This document shows positions 25,327-33,753 of a DNA stretch of 64,000 nt, in pieces (the stretch's first letter is position 1; each line of letters begins with the position of its first letter). A program made the translations under genes and the position numbers. This DNA comes from Acrocarpospora corrugata (GTDB lineage Bacteria > Actinomycetota > Actinomycetes > Streptosporangiales > Streptosporangiaceae): contig NZ_BLAD01000050.1 of NCBI RefSeq assembly GCF_009687845.1, forward strand, positions 104,360 to 168,359, written 5' to 3'. Under the pieces are notes generated by a model. It was not told the origin of the DNA. It saw only the letters and a program-made list of their open reading frames with translations, and made no database searches.

Positions 25327-26625
25327 TCAGCCGATCTTCGCGCGGATCTTCTCCGCGGCCTGCTTCATCAGCTTCTCGGGGTCGCCCTTGCCGAGCAGGA
25401 TGTCGCGCTCGGCGTGGCCGTACTCGGTCCAGACCGCGTCCATGGCCGGGATGCTGGGGAGCGGCTGGCCGACGTCGCCGGCCGCGCCGAAACCGGCGAT
25501 GATCGGGTCGCTCTTGACCTGGTCGTAGACCGAGATCATGGCCGGGGGACGCTTGCCGGTGTTGTACAGCTCGGTCATGACTTCGGCGGTGCCGAGGTAG
25601 TTGACCACGAAATCGTTGGCGACAATCTTGTTCTTCGCGTTCGCGGAGATCATGAAGCCCTGCACGCCGACGAAGGGCGCGGCCGGCTTGCCGCCCGCGG
25701 ACGGGATCGGGTCGACCGCCAGGTTGATGCCCGCCTTCTGGGCCTCCTCCGTGCTCCACGGCCCGGTGATCATGTACGGCGACTTGCCGGTGTTGAACGC
25801 CTCCTTGGCGATGTCCAAGGTCAGGTCGGCCGAGAGCAGCTTCTTCTTGCTCCACGAGTCGAGCGCCTTGGCGAACTCCAGGCCGCCCGCGTCGTCGATG
25901 GTCAGCTGGGCCGGGTCGTAACTGCCGTCCGGCTTGGTGGCGAAGATGCCGCCGCCGAACGAGGTGTGCACCGGATAGAAGTGGTACGGGTCGCCCTCCG
26001 GCCCGACCTGGAGGCCGAGCGGCACGGTGGCCTTCTTCTCCTTGACCAGTTTGAGCGCGTTGTCCATCAGCGCGTTCCAGTCCTTGGGCGCCTCGGGCGC
26101 CAGGGCGGTGTTGCGGAACAGCGCGATGTTCTCGATCGCGTACGGCAGGCCGTAGAGCTGCCCGTCATACGAGAGCGCCTTCAACGCGACGTCCTTGAAC
26201 AGGGACGCCTTGTCGCCGAGCTCGATCGGCGCGACCGCGCCGTTGGTGACCAGCTTGCCCAGCCAGTCGTGCGCGCCGATGACGACATCGGGGCCCTCGC
26301 CGGCCTGACCGGCGGTGACCAGGTTGTCGCGGATGTCGCCGAACTCCAGCTGCTGGACGGCGACCTGCACGCCCTTCTCGGTCGCGAACTTCTGGGCGAT
26401 CTTCTGAATGATCGGCGAGCGCGTGTCGTCCGCCCAGATCACCAGGTCGGCCTGGGCCCGCTTCACCGGGCCGTCGGTGGGCTCGACGATGGTGGTGGCG
26501 CCAGGCGCCGGTGCTGAAGGGGTGGCCGCGGCCGAGGGAGCGGCGGCTTCGCCGCCTCCCCCGCAACCGGCGGTGAGCAGGAGGGTGACACCCGCGGCCA
26601 ACGTTGAGACCTTGCTCAAACGCAT
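25327..26625 (-). CDS. malE: Maltodextrin-binding lipoprotein, MalE-type
   Basis: 432 aa from ATG 26625 (MRLSKVSTLAAG) with AGGAG 6 nt upstream; a longer frame to 26682 has no better signal. The lipobox is LLLTAGC, followed by a Gly/Ala/Pro-rich linker and a family-1 extracellular solute-binding domain (VIWADDTRSPIIQKIAQKFA near the start of the mature protein). It delivers maltodextrins or cyclodextrins to MalFG. First gene of the operon, divergent from the secreted CGTase-like gene. Confidence 0.92.
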   Translation of the reverse strand: MRLSKVSTLAAGVTLLLTAGCGGGGEAAAPSAAATPSAPAPGATTIVEPTDGPVKRAQADLVIWADDTRSPIIQKIAQKFATEKGVQVAVQQLEFGDIRDNLVTAGQAGEGPDVVIGAHDWLGKLVTNGAVAPIELGDKASLFKDVALKALSYDGQLYGLPYAIENIALFRNTALAPEAPKDWNALMDNALKLVKEKKATVPLGLQVGPEGDPYHFYPVHTSFGGGIFATKPDGSYDPAQLTIDDAGGLEFAKALDSWSKKKLLSADLTLDIAKEAFNTGKSPYMITGPWSTEEAQKAGINLAVDPIPSAGGKPAAPFVGVQGFMISANAKNKIVANDFVVNYLGTAEVMTELYNTGKRPPAMISVYDQVKSDPIIAGFGAAGDVGQPLPSIPAMDAVWTEYGHAERDILLGKGDPEKLMKQAAEKIRAKIG

Positions 26626-26836
26626 GGTGGCTCCTAGGGGGATTCTCAGGCGGCCTGAACGCCGCCCTTCTTGCGAAATCATGGCAACACTTGCGCTGCC
26701 GTCTTGCGAAAGCTAACCACGGATTTCGGCAAGTTTCTAGACGGTTACTGACATGTTGCAATCGACTTGATACCGTCGCGCTCATCCCGACCCCCAGTCG
26801 GGCAGGACCTACCGTCAAGTGTTCTGGAGAACGCAG
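26626..26836. promoter_or_regulatory. Divergent promoter region with repeated TTGC/GCAA half-sites
   Basis: CTTGCG occurs at 26670, 26690 and 26703. TTGC...GCAA pairs form inverted repeats at 26671-26687, and TTGCGAAA pairs with TTCGGCAA at 26704-26711 and 26725-26732. Repeated CTTGC/GCAAG half-sites are typical of actinomycete MalR (LacI-family) operators, and a LacI-family gene lies at the end of the CGTase-like gene. Both divergent units are therefore probably co-repressed. Confidence 0.55.
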
Positions 26837-29110
26837 ATGGCCGCCTTACGCAAGCTCGCCACGATCGCGGCGGGAGCGGTACTTCTCGCCCTGCTCCCAG
26901 CTCAGGCCCCCGCTCTGGCCGCGGGAGCTCCAATCGGACCGCTGACTCCCAAAGACGTCGTCTACCAGATCATCACCGACCGGTTCTTCGACGGGGACAC
27001 CGCCAACAACAGGCCCGCCGGATTCGACCCCACCCTGTTCGATGACCCGGACGCCAACAACGTCGGCAACGGCAGCGACCTCAAGCTCTACCAGGGCGGC
27101 GACTGGGACGGCATCATTGCCAAGATCCCGTACCTGAAGAACATGGGCATCTCGGCGGTCTGGATCTCGGCGCCGTACCGGAACAGGGACACTGTCATCG
27201 AGGACCACCAGCCCGGCGGCGGGCTGGACCGGTGGACCAGCTTCCACGGCTACCACGTGCGCAACTACTTCGCCACCAACAAGCACTTCGGCACCCTGGC
27301 GGAGTTCCGCTCGCTGCGCGACGCGCTGCACGCGCAGGGCATCAAGCTGGTCATCGACTTCGTGACCAACCACACCAGCCGCTGGCAGAACCCGACGCTC
27401 GGCAACGCCGCCGAGGACGGCAAGCTGTACGAGCCGGACAAGGACGGCCTGGGCAACTACGTCTTCAACGGCGCCGGCGAGCCGATCGACAACAACGCCG
27501 ACGGCATCACCGAGAACCTGCTGGCCAACCCGCACGCGGACGTCAACGGCTGGTTCCACGGCCTGGGCGACCGGGGCGGCGACTCCAGCCGGTTCGGCTA
27601 CCGGAACAAGGAGCTGGGCTCGCTCGCCGACTTCTCCCAGGAGAACGCGAACGTGGTCAAGCACCTTGAGAAGGCCGCCCTGTTCTGGAAGGCCGAGGGC
27701 GTGGACGGCTTCCGCCACGACGCCACCCTGCACATGAACCCGGCGTTCACCAAGGGCCTCAAGGACGCCATCGACTCGGCCCCGCAGGGCCCGATGGCGC
27801 ACTTCGGCGAGTTCTTCATCGGCCGCCCGGACCCCAAGTACGACGAGTACCGCACCTTCCCGGACCGCACCGGCGTCAACAACCTGGACTTCGAGTACTT
27901 CCGCGCCTCGACCAACGCCTTCGGCAACTTCTCCGAGACGATGGCCAACTTCGGCTCGATGCTCACCCAGACCAGCACCGACTACATCTACGAGAACCAG
28001 GCCGTGACGTTCCTGGACAACCATGACGTGACCCGGTTCCGGTTCATCCAGCCCAACGACAAGCCGTACCACGCGGCGCTGGCCACGCTGCTCACCGCGC
28101 GCGGCACCCCGAACATCTACTACGGCACCGAGCAGTACGTGAGCTCGGTGAACGCCAGTGACGTGGCCGGTCGCCAGTTCCTGCAGACGGCGGGTCCGGC
28201 GTTCAGCCAGACCACCACGGCGTACAAGGTGATCCAGGCGCTGGCCGCGCTGCGCAAGACCAACGACGCGGTGGCGTACGGCGAGACGCAGATCCTGCAC
28301 AGCACCAACGACGTGCTGGTCTTCAAGCGGCAGTTCTACGACAAGCAGGTCATCGTCTCGGTGAACCGGCAGCCGGCCACGGCGTTCACCGTGCCGGCCC
28401 TGGCCACCACGATCCCGGCCGGCACCTACACCGACCAGCTGACCGGCCTGCTCGGCGGCGCGTCCACCACGGTCGCGGGCGGCCTGCTGCCGAGCTTCTC
28501 GCTGTCCGGCGGCGAGGTGAACGTCTGGTCCTACAACCCGTCGCTGGGCACCACGATCCCGCGGATCGGCGACGTCGTGTCCACCTCGGGCCGGGCCGGG
28601 AACACCGTCTACATCTACGGCACCGGCCTGGGCGGCGCGGTCACTGTCAAGTTCGGCACGGTCACCGCCACGGTGACGTCGAACTCGGACGGCCAGATCA
28701 CCACCACCGTGCCGGCGGGCGCGGTCGCCGGGGTGCAGAACATCACGGTCACCAAGGGCGCCAACGTCAGCAACACCTTCCGTTATGAGGTGCTGTCCGG
28801 CAACCAGGTCCAGGTGATCTTCAAGATCAACACCACCACGGTGCCCGGGGAGAACATCCACATCCTGGGGAACATCCCGGAGCTGGGTTCCTGGGACACC
28901 ACGAAGATCACCGAGGCCCTGCACAACCCGAACTACCCGGTGTGGTTCCTGCCGGTGTCGGTGCCGGCCGGGACGACCATCCAGTTCAAGTTCATGCGCA
29001 AGGTGGGGGCCGCGGCGCCTACTTTCGAAGGCGGTTCGAACCGGAGTTTCACCGTGCCGGCCGACACCCAGGGGTCGACGGACACGCCCGTCTACACCTG
29101 GCAGCCATGA
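26837..29110 (+). CDS. Secreted GH13 cyclomaltodextrin glucanotransferase-like enzyme with IPT and CBM20 domains
   Basis: 757 aa from ATG 26837 (GGAGA 6 nt upstream). A signal peptide (AALRKLATIAAGAVLLALL, cleavage after ALAAG) precedes the CGTase-type A/B domains (DVVYQIITDRFFDGD, LKLYQGGDWDGI). Catalytic residues are Asp295 (GFRHDATLHM), Glu325 (HFGEFF) and Asp397 (LDNHDVTRF). Next come the C domain, an IPT/TIG domain (about 565-645: IPRIGDVVSTSGRAGNTVYI) and a C-terminal starch-binding CBM20 (VIFKINTTTVPGENIHILGN, LGSWD). The A-B-C-D-E order is that of CGTases and close maltogenic amylases; transfer versus hydrolysis cannot be told from sequence alone. Confidence 0.9.
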   Translation: MAALRKLATIAAGAVLLALLPAQAPALAAGAPIGPLTPKDVVYQIITDRFFDGDTANNRPAGFDPTLFDDPDANNVGNGSDLKLYQGGDWDGIIAKIPYLKNMGISAVWISAPYRNRDTVIEDHQPGGGLDRWTSFHGYHVRNYFATNKHFGTLAEFRSLRDALHAQGIKLVIDFVTNHTSRWQNPTLGNAAEDGKLYEPDKDGLGNYVFNGAGEPIDNNADGITENLLANPHADVNGWFHGLGDRGGDSSRFGYRNKELGSLADFSQENANVVKHLEKAALFWKAEGVDGFRHDATLHMNPAFTKGLKDAIDSAPQGPMAHFGEFFIGRPDPKYDEYRTFPDRTGVNNLDFEYFRASTNAFGNFSETMANFGSMLTQTSTDYIYENQAVTFLDNHDVTRFRFIQPNDKPYHAALATLLTARGTPNIYYGTEQYVSSVNASDVAGRQFLQTAGPAFSQTTTAYKVIQALAALRKTNDAVAYGETQILHSTNDVLVFKRQFYDKQVIVSVNRQPATAFTVPALATTIPAGTYTDQLTGLLGGASTTVAGGLLPSFSLSGGEVNVWSYNPSLGTTIPRIGDVVSTSGRAGNTVYIYGTGLGGAVTVKFGTVTATVTSNSDGQITTTVPAGAVAGVQNITVTKGANVSNTFRYEVLSGNQVQVIFKINTTTVPGENIHILGNIPELGSWDTTKITEALHNPNYPVWFLPVSVPAGTTIQFKFMRKVGAAAPTFEGGSNRSFTVPADTQGSTDTPVYTWQP

Positions 29111-29153
29111 AAGCTCAATGAATCCCTGCTGTAAGGACTGTTAGACTTTCAGC

Positions 29154-30172
29154 ATGAAAGTGACCTTGACGGAAGTCGCCGCTCGTGCCGGTGTCAGCGA
29201 GGCCACTGTCAGCCGGGTCCTGAACGCCAAAGCAGGCGTGGCGGAGGAGACCCGGGAACTGGTTCTGGCCGTCGTCGGCGAACTCGGCTACGAGCGCCCG
29301 TTCAAACCCGAGGCCCCGCGCAAGAGCGCGGGGCTGGTGGGCTTGGTGGTGCCCGAACTGGAGAACCCGATCTTCCCCTCGTTCGCCCAGGTGATCGGCA
29401 CCCTGCTGGCCCAGCAGCGGTACACGCCGGTGCTGTGCACCCAGACCCCGGGCGGGGTCAGCGAGGACGAGTACGTGGAAATGCTGCTGGAGCACAACAC
29501 GGCGGGCATCATCTTCGTCTCCGGCATGCACGCCGACACCCACGCCGACCCGTCCCGCTACCGGCGACTGGTCGACCGGGGGCTGCCGATCGTGCTGATC
29601 AACGGCTTCCTGCCGGGCCTCGACGTGCTGTCCATCTCGGTGGACGAGAAGTCGGCCATGTATCTGGCGGTCGAGCACCTGGCCTCGCTCGGCCACACCC
29701 GGATCGGGATGGCGATCGGGCCGGAGCGCTACGTGCCGGTGATCAGGAAGGTGGCCGGGTTCCTGGAGGCGGCCAAGTCCACCCTGAGCCTGGACCTGTC
29801 GGACCTGGTCGAGCACACCACCTTCACCGTGGAAGGCGGGCAGGTCGCGGCGTCCCGGCTGATCAACCGGGGGCGACCGCGATCGTCTGCGGGTCCGACA
29901 TCATGGCCTTCGGCGCGGTCCGGGCGGTGCGCGGCCTCGGGCTGAGCGTGCCGCACGACGTGTCGGTGGTCGGGTTCGACGACTCCTCGGTGACCGTGTT
30001 CTCCGATCCGCCGCTGACCACGCTCCGCCAGCCCGTGCAGGCGATGGGCACGGCGGCGGTCCGCGGCCTGATCGACGAGATCAACTCGCTGTCCCCGCCC
30101 CGGGGCGAGTTCATCTTCCGGACCGAGTTGCTGGCCCGATCGTCCACGGGACCGGCACCGTCATCCTCGTAA
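29154..30172 (+). pseudogene. LacI-family (MalR-like) regulator interrupted by a -1 frameshift in a G tract
   Basis: The first frame (29154-29945) gives the HTH (TLTEVAARAGVSEATVSRVL) and most of the effector domain up to AASRLINRG. The family continues in another frame with ATAIVCGSDIMAFGAVRAV and VVGFDDSSVTVFSDPPLTTL up to 30172. The break is at 29869-29873, where five G are found and six would restore CGG GGG GCG ACC. So one G is missing in a homopolymer, through mutation, sequencing error or phase variation. The position, 43 bp after the CGTase-like gene, makes it the presumptive repressor of the maltodextrin locus. Confidence 0.85.
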
Positions 30173-30177
30173 AAGCG

Positions 30178-31392
30178 TCATCCTCGTGAGTGCTCGCCGT
30201 GGCCTCGCCACGGCCGGGCCAGCACGGCCAGCGCCAGCACCGCGCAGGACAGGGCGACCAGCATGATCACCGCCATCGGGGTGCCGCTGCTCTCGCCGAA
30301 GACGCCGACGATGGGCGCGGCCACCGCGCCCAGCAGGAACTGGCCGCCGCCGAGCAGGGCCGAGGCGCTGCCGGCCGAGTGACCGGCCACGCCCTGGCCG
30401 ATGGTCATGATGGCGGGGAAGGCCATGCCCATGCCGGCGATGGTGAGCACCAGGCAGACCCAGGTGGTGATCACGTTGCCGCCGGTGCCGAGGTCGATGA
30501 CGACGTGCCCGAGGGTGGCCAGGAACGACACCGAGAGGGCCGTCATCAGCAGGGTGTTGAGGCGGACCCGCTGGGAGAGCGCGCCGAACAGGGCCGCGGC
30601 GGCGGTCATGCTGATCGCGTTGACGGCGAAGACGACGCCGTAGCCGAGGGGGCTCATACCGTACACGATCTGGAAGACGAACGACGAGCCGGACACGTAC
30701 GCGAAGAGGGCGGCGGCGGCGCAGGACAGGGCGACCGCGTAGCCGACGAAGGCGCGGGTGCGCAGCAGCGTGCCCATGGCGCGGAAGGAGTCCTTGAGGC
30801 CGCCGGGGTTGCGGTCCTCCGGGGGGAGGGATTCCGGCACCCGCCACCAGACCGTGGCGCACTGGGCCAGGCCGACCACGGCGAGCACCACGAAGACGGC
30901 CTGCCAGGGGGCGAACAGCAGGATGACGGCGCCGAGCAGCGGCGCGGCCACCGGGGCGACGCCAGTGATCATGGCCAGGGTGGAGAAGTAGCGGGCCACG
31001 CTCGGTCCCCGGTACCAGTCGACGATCACCGCCCGAGCCAGCACCGCGCCGCACGCGCCGGCCGCGCCTTGCAGGAAACGCGCGCCGATCAGGAAGTGCA
31101 CGGTCGGGGAGAGCGCGCAGAGCAGCGAGAAGAGGGCGAACAGCGCGGTGCCGCCGAGCAGCAGCCGGCGGCGGCCGAGAGTGTCGCTGACCGGGCCGAG
31201 CAGGAACTGGCCGAGCACCAGCCCGGCCAGGAAGGCGGTCATCGACAGCTGCACGCCGGAGCTGGTCGTCTCCAGGGTGCTGACCATGTCGGGGAAGGCC
31301 GGGACGTACATGTCGATGGCGAGCGGAGCCGCTGCCGTGAGGGAGGCGAGGGAGGGAAGAAGGATCACCGGACGGGGTGGAGCGGAGGACAC
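30178..31392 (-). CDS. Bcr/CflA-type MFS multidrug efflux transporter
   Basis: 404 aa with 12 hydrophobic segments. The MFS motif A is FLLGPVSDTLGRRRLLLGG and motif C-like residues are LQGAAGACGAVLARAVI. N-terminal LASLTAAAPLAIDMYVPAFP is the signature of the Bcr/CflA subfamily of proton-driven drug exporters. It is convergent with the LacI gene and divergent from the ThuA gene. Confidence 0.9.
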   Translation of the reverse strand: MSSAPPRPVILLPSLASLTAAAPLAIDMYVPAFPDMVSTLETTSSGVQLSMTAFLAGLVLGQFLLGPVSDTLGRRRLLLGGTALFALFSLLCALSPTVHFLIGARFLQGAAGACGAVLARAVIVDWYRGPSVARYFSTLAMITGVAPVAAPLLGAVILLFAPWQAVFVVLAVVGLAQCATVWWRVPESLPPEDRNPGGLKDSFRAMGTLLRTRAFVGYAVALSCAAAALFAYVSGSSFVFQIVYGMSPLGYGVVFAVNAISMTAAAALFGALSQRVRLNTLLMTALSVSFLATLGHVVIDLGTGGNVITTWVCLVLTIAGMGMAFPAIMTIGQGVAGHSAGSASALLGGGQFLLGAVAAPIVGVFGESSGTPMAVIMLVALSCAVLALAVLARPWRGHGEHSRG

Positions 31393-31580
31393 GCCACCAA
31401 AGGGTAATGAACCCCTACAGAGCGCCCCTGCTCAGGGCCCAATTAGCGCACAGAGCATTGACACTTCTGCGCGTCCCATGTGAACCTTCGGACGGAAGAA
31501 ATCATAAGTCGGTTCATCAGTAATCATTAATTTCGATGCAGGTGCGGCGGCGCGCCCCTCTTCAACACAAGGAGTGGCGC

Positions 31581-33722
31581 ATGTTGCTGCCCAAACGACC
31601 GATTTCTACCTTATTTCGCGCCTTATTATCACTCGTCCTTATGACGGTGGGTCTCGCCGTTCTGCCGAGTAGCGCGGAAGCCGCGCCGCTGACTCGGGTC
31701 CTGGTCTTCTCCAAGACCGCCGGGTTCCGGCACTCGTCCATCCCCAACGGCATCACCGCCGTCCAGCAGCTCGGCGCGGCCAACGGCTTCACCGTGGTGG
31801 CCACCGAGGACGCGGCCGCGTTCACCACCGCCAACCTGGCCCAGTACCAGGCCGTGATCTGGCTCTCCACCACCGGCGACGTGCTCAACGCCGCCCAGCA
31901 GACCGCCTTCCAGTCCTACATCGCCGCCGGTGGCGGCTACGTCGGCGTGCACGCGGCGGCCGACACCGAATACGACTGGGCCTGGTACGGCGGCCTGGTC
32001 GGCGGCTACTTCGCCTCCCACCCCGCCACCCAGCAGGCCACCATCAAGGTCGAGGACCGGGGCAACCCGTCCACCTCACACCTGGCGCCGACCTGGACCA
32101 GGACCGACGAGTGGTACAACTACCAGGCCAACCCGCGCAACACCGTCCGGGTGCTGGCCAGCCTCACCGAGTCGTCCTACTCCGGCGGCACCATGGGCGA
32201 CCACCCGATCACCTGGTGCCAGGACTACCAGGGCGGACGCTCCTGGTACACCGGCCTCGGCCACACCGAGGAGAGCTACGCGGACGCCAACTTCCGCACC
32301 ATGCTGCTCGGCGGCATCCGGGTCGCGGCCAAGGCCGTCCCCGCCGACTGCCGGCCCGAGGTCGGCTACACCCAGCTGTTCGACGGCAACCAGAACACCT
32401 TCAGCCAGTGGCGGATGGCGGGCCCCGGCGGGTTCACCCTGGCCAACGGCACGCTGACCTCGTTCGGCGGCATGGGCCTGCTCTGGTACCCGGTCTCCAC
32501 CTTCAGCAACTACTCGCTCAGGCTCGACTGGATGATGCCGGGCGACGACAACGGCGGCGTCTTCATCGGCTTCACCGACCCGGCCAACGATCCGTGGGGC
32601 CCGGTGAACACCGGCCATGAGATCCAGATCGACGCGACCGACGCCGACGTGACCAGGACCACCGGCAGCGTGTACAGCTTCAAGGCGCCGGACACCGCCG
32701 CCAGGGCCGCCGCGCTCAACCCGCCCGGCCAGTGGAACGCGTACGAGATCGGCGTGCACGGTCAGCGGGTCGAGATCTGGCTGAACGGCGTCAAGATCAA
32801 CGACTACACCAGCACCAGGAACATCGCCAACGGCTACATCGGCGTGCAGAACGACGGCGACGGCGCCGACATCAACTACCGCAACATCCGGATCAAGGGC
32901 GACGGCGCCCAGCCCCCGCAGCCGGGCACCGACGTCGCGCAGGGCAAGCCGGCGACGGCCTCCAGCACCGAGGCGGGCGCGAACGTGGCCGCCAACGCCG
33001 TGGACGGCAACTCCGGCACCCGGTGGAGCAGCCTCTACACCGACCCGCAGTGGATCCAGGTCGACCTCGGCCAGTCCTACAACCTGACCAGGGTCCGGCT
33101 GAACTGGGAGGCGGCCTACGGTCGCGCGTACCAGATCCAGACCTCGCCCAACGGCACCACCTGGACGAACGTCTACTCCACCACCACCGGAGACGGCGGC
33201 GTGGACGACGTCACCCTGACCGGATCAGGCCGTTACGTCCGCGTCAACGGCACCCAGCGCGCCACCGCGTGGGGCTACTCGCTGTGGGACTTCAACGTGT
33301 ACGGCACCCCGGGCACCACCAACCCCACCCCGGGCCTGCTCTCCCGCAACCGCCCGACCACGACCTCCAGCGTGGAGACGGGCAGCGCGCACGTGGGCGC
33401 CAACGCCGTGGACGGCAACACCGCCACCCGCTGGGGCAGCGCGTACGCCGACCCGCAGTGGATCTCGGTGGACCTCGGCCAGAGCTACAACATCAGCCGG
33501 GTCCGGCTCAGCTGGGAGGCGGCCTACGGTCGCGCGTACCAGATCCAGACCTCGTCCAACGGCACCACCTGGACGAACGTCTACTCGACCACGACCAGTG
33601 ACGGCGGCGTCGACGACGTCACGCTGACCGGGACCGGCCGTTACGTCCGCGTCAACGGCACCCAGCGCTCCCTCACCCAGTACGGCTACTCCCTCTGGGA
33701 ATTCGACGTCTACGGCTCCTGA
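31581..33722 (+). CDS. Secreted ThuA / DUF1080 protein with two F5/8-type C (discoidin) domains
   Basis: 713 aa from ATG 31581 (AAGGAG 6 nt upstream). A signal peptide (cleaved near SSAEAAP) precedes a ThuA trehalose-utilization/glutamine-amidotransferase-like domain (RVLVFSKTAGFRHSSIP, GGYVGVHAAADTEYDW). A 3-keto-disaccharide hydrolase (DUF1080) domain follows (YTQLFDGNQNTFSQWRMAG, GHEIQIDATDAD). Two F5/8-C carbohydrate-binding modules form the C-terminus. The combination suggests extracellular breakdown of 3-keto sugars or glycans. It is 31 bp upstream of the sugar-dehydrogenase gene. Confidence 0.88.
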   Translation: MLLPKRPISTLFRALLSLVLMTVGLAVLPSSAEAAPLTRVLVFSKTAGFRHSSIPNGITAVQQLGAANGFTVVATEDAAAFTTANLAQYQAVIWLSTTGDVLNAAQQTAFQSYIAAGGGYVGVHAAADTEYDWAWYGGLVGGYFASHPATQQATIKVEDRGNPSTSHLAPTWTRTDEWYNYQANPRNTVRVLASLTESSYSGGTMGDHPITWCQDYQGGRSWYTGLGHTEESYADANFRTMLLGGIRVAAKAVPADCRPEVGYTQLFDGNQNTFSQWRMAGPGGFTLANGTLTSFGGMGLLWYPVSTFSNYSLRLDWMMPGDDNGGVFIGFTDPANDPWGPVNTGHEIQIDATDADVTRTTGSVYSFKAPDTAARAAALNPPGQWNAYEIGVHGQRVEIWLNGVKINDYTSTRNIANGYIGVQNDGDGADINYRNIRIKGDGAQPPQPGTDVAQGKPATASSTEAGANVAANAVDGNSGTRWSSLYTDPQWIQVDLGQSYNLTRVRLNWEAAYGRAYQIQTSPNGTTWTNVYSTTTGDGGVDDVTLTGSGRYVRVNGTQRATAWGYSLWDFNVYGTPGTTNPTPGLLSRNRPTTTSSVETGSAHVGANAVDGNTATRWGSAYADPQWISVDLGQSYNISRVRLSWEAAYGRAYQIQTSSNGTTWTNVYSTTTSDGGVDDVTLTGTGRYVRVNGTQRSLTQYGYSLWEFDVYGS
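32931..33719 (+). repeat. F5/8-C module pair in the ThuA gene
   Basis: Modules at about 32931-33309 and 33337-33719 share long stretches at DNA level with each other and with the two modules at about 36246-36624 and 36643-37026 in the next gene (for example coding for TASSTEAGANVAANAVDGN). Confidence 0.85.
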
Positions 33723-33753
33723 CACCCCCCACCTCACTTTCTCTGGAGTACTC

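Noticed and set aside
26846..28924. 692-codon minus-strand open frame
   Set aside because: Antisense to the CGTase-like gene, whose catalytic residues and signal peptide are clear.
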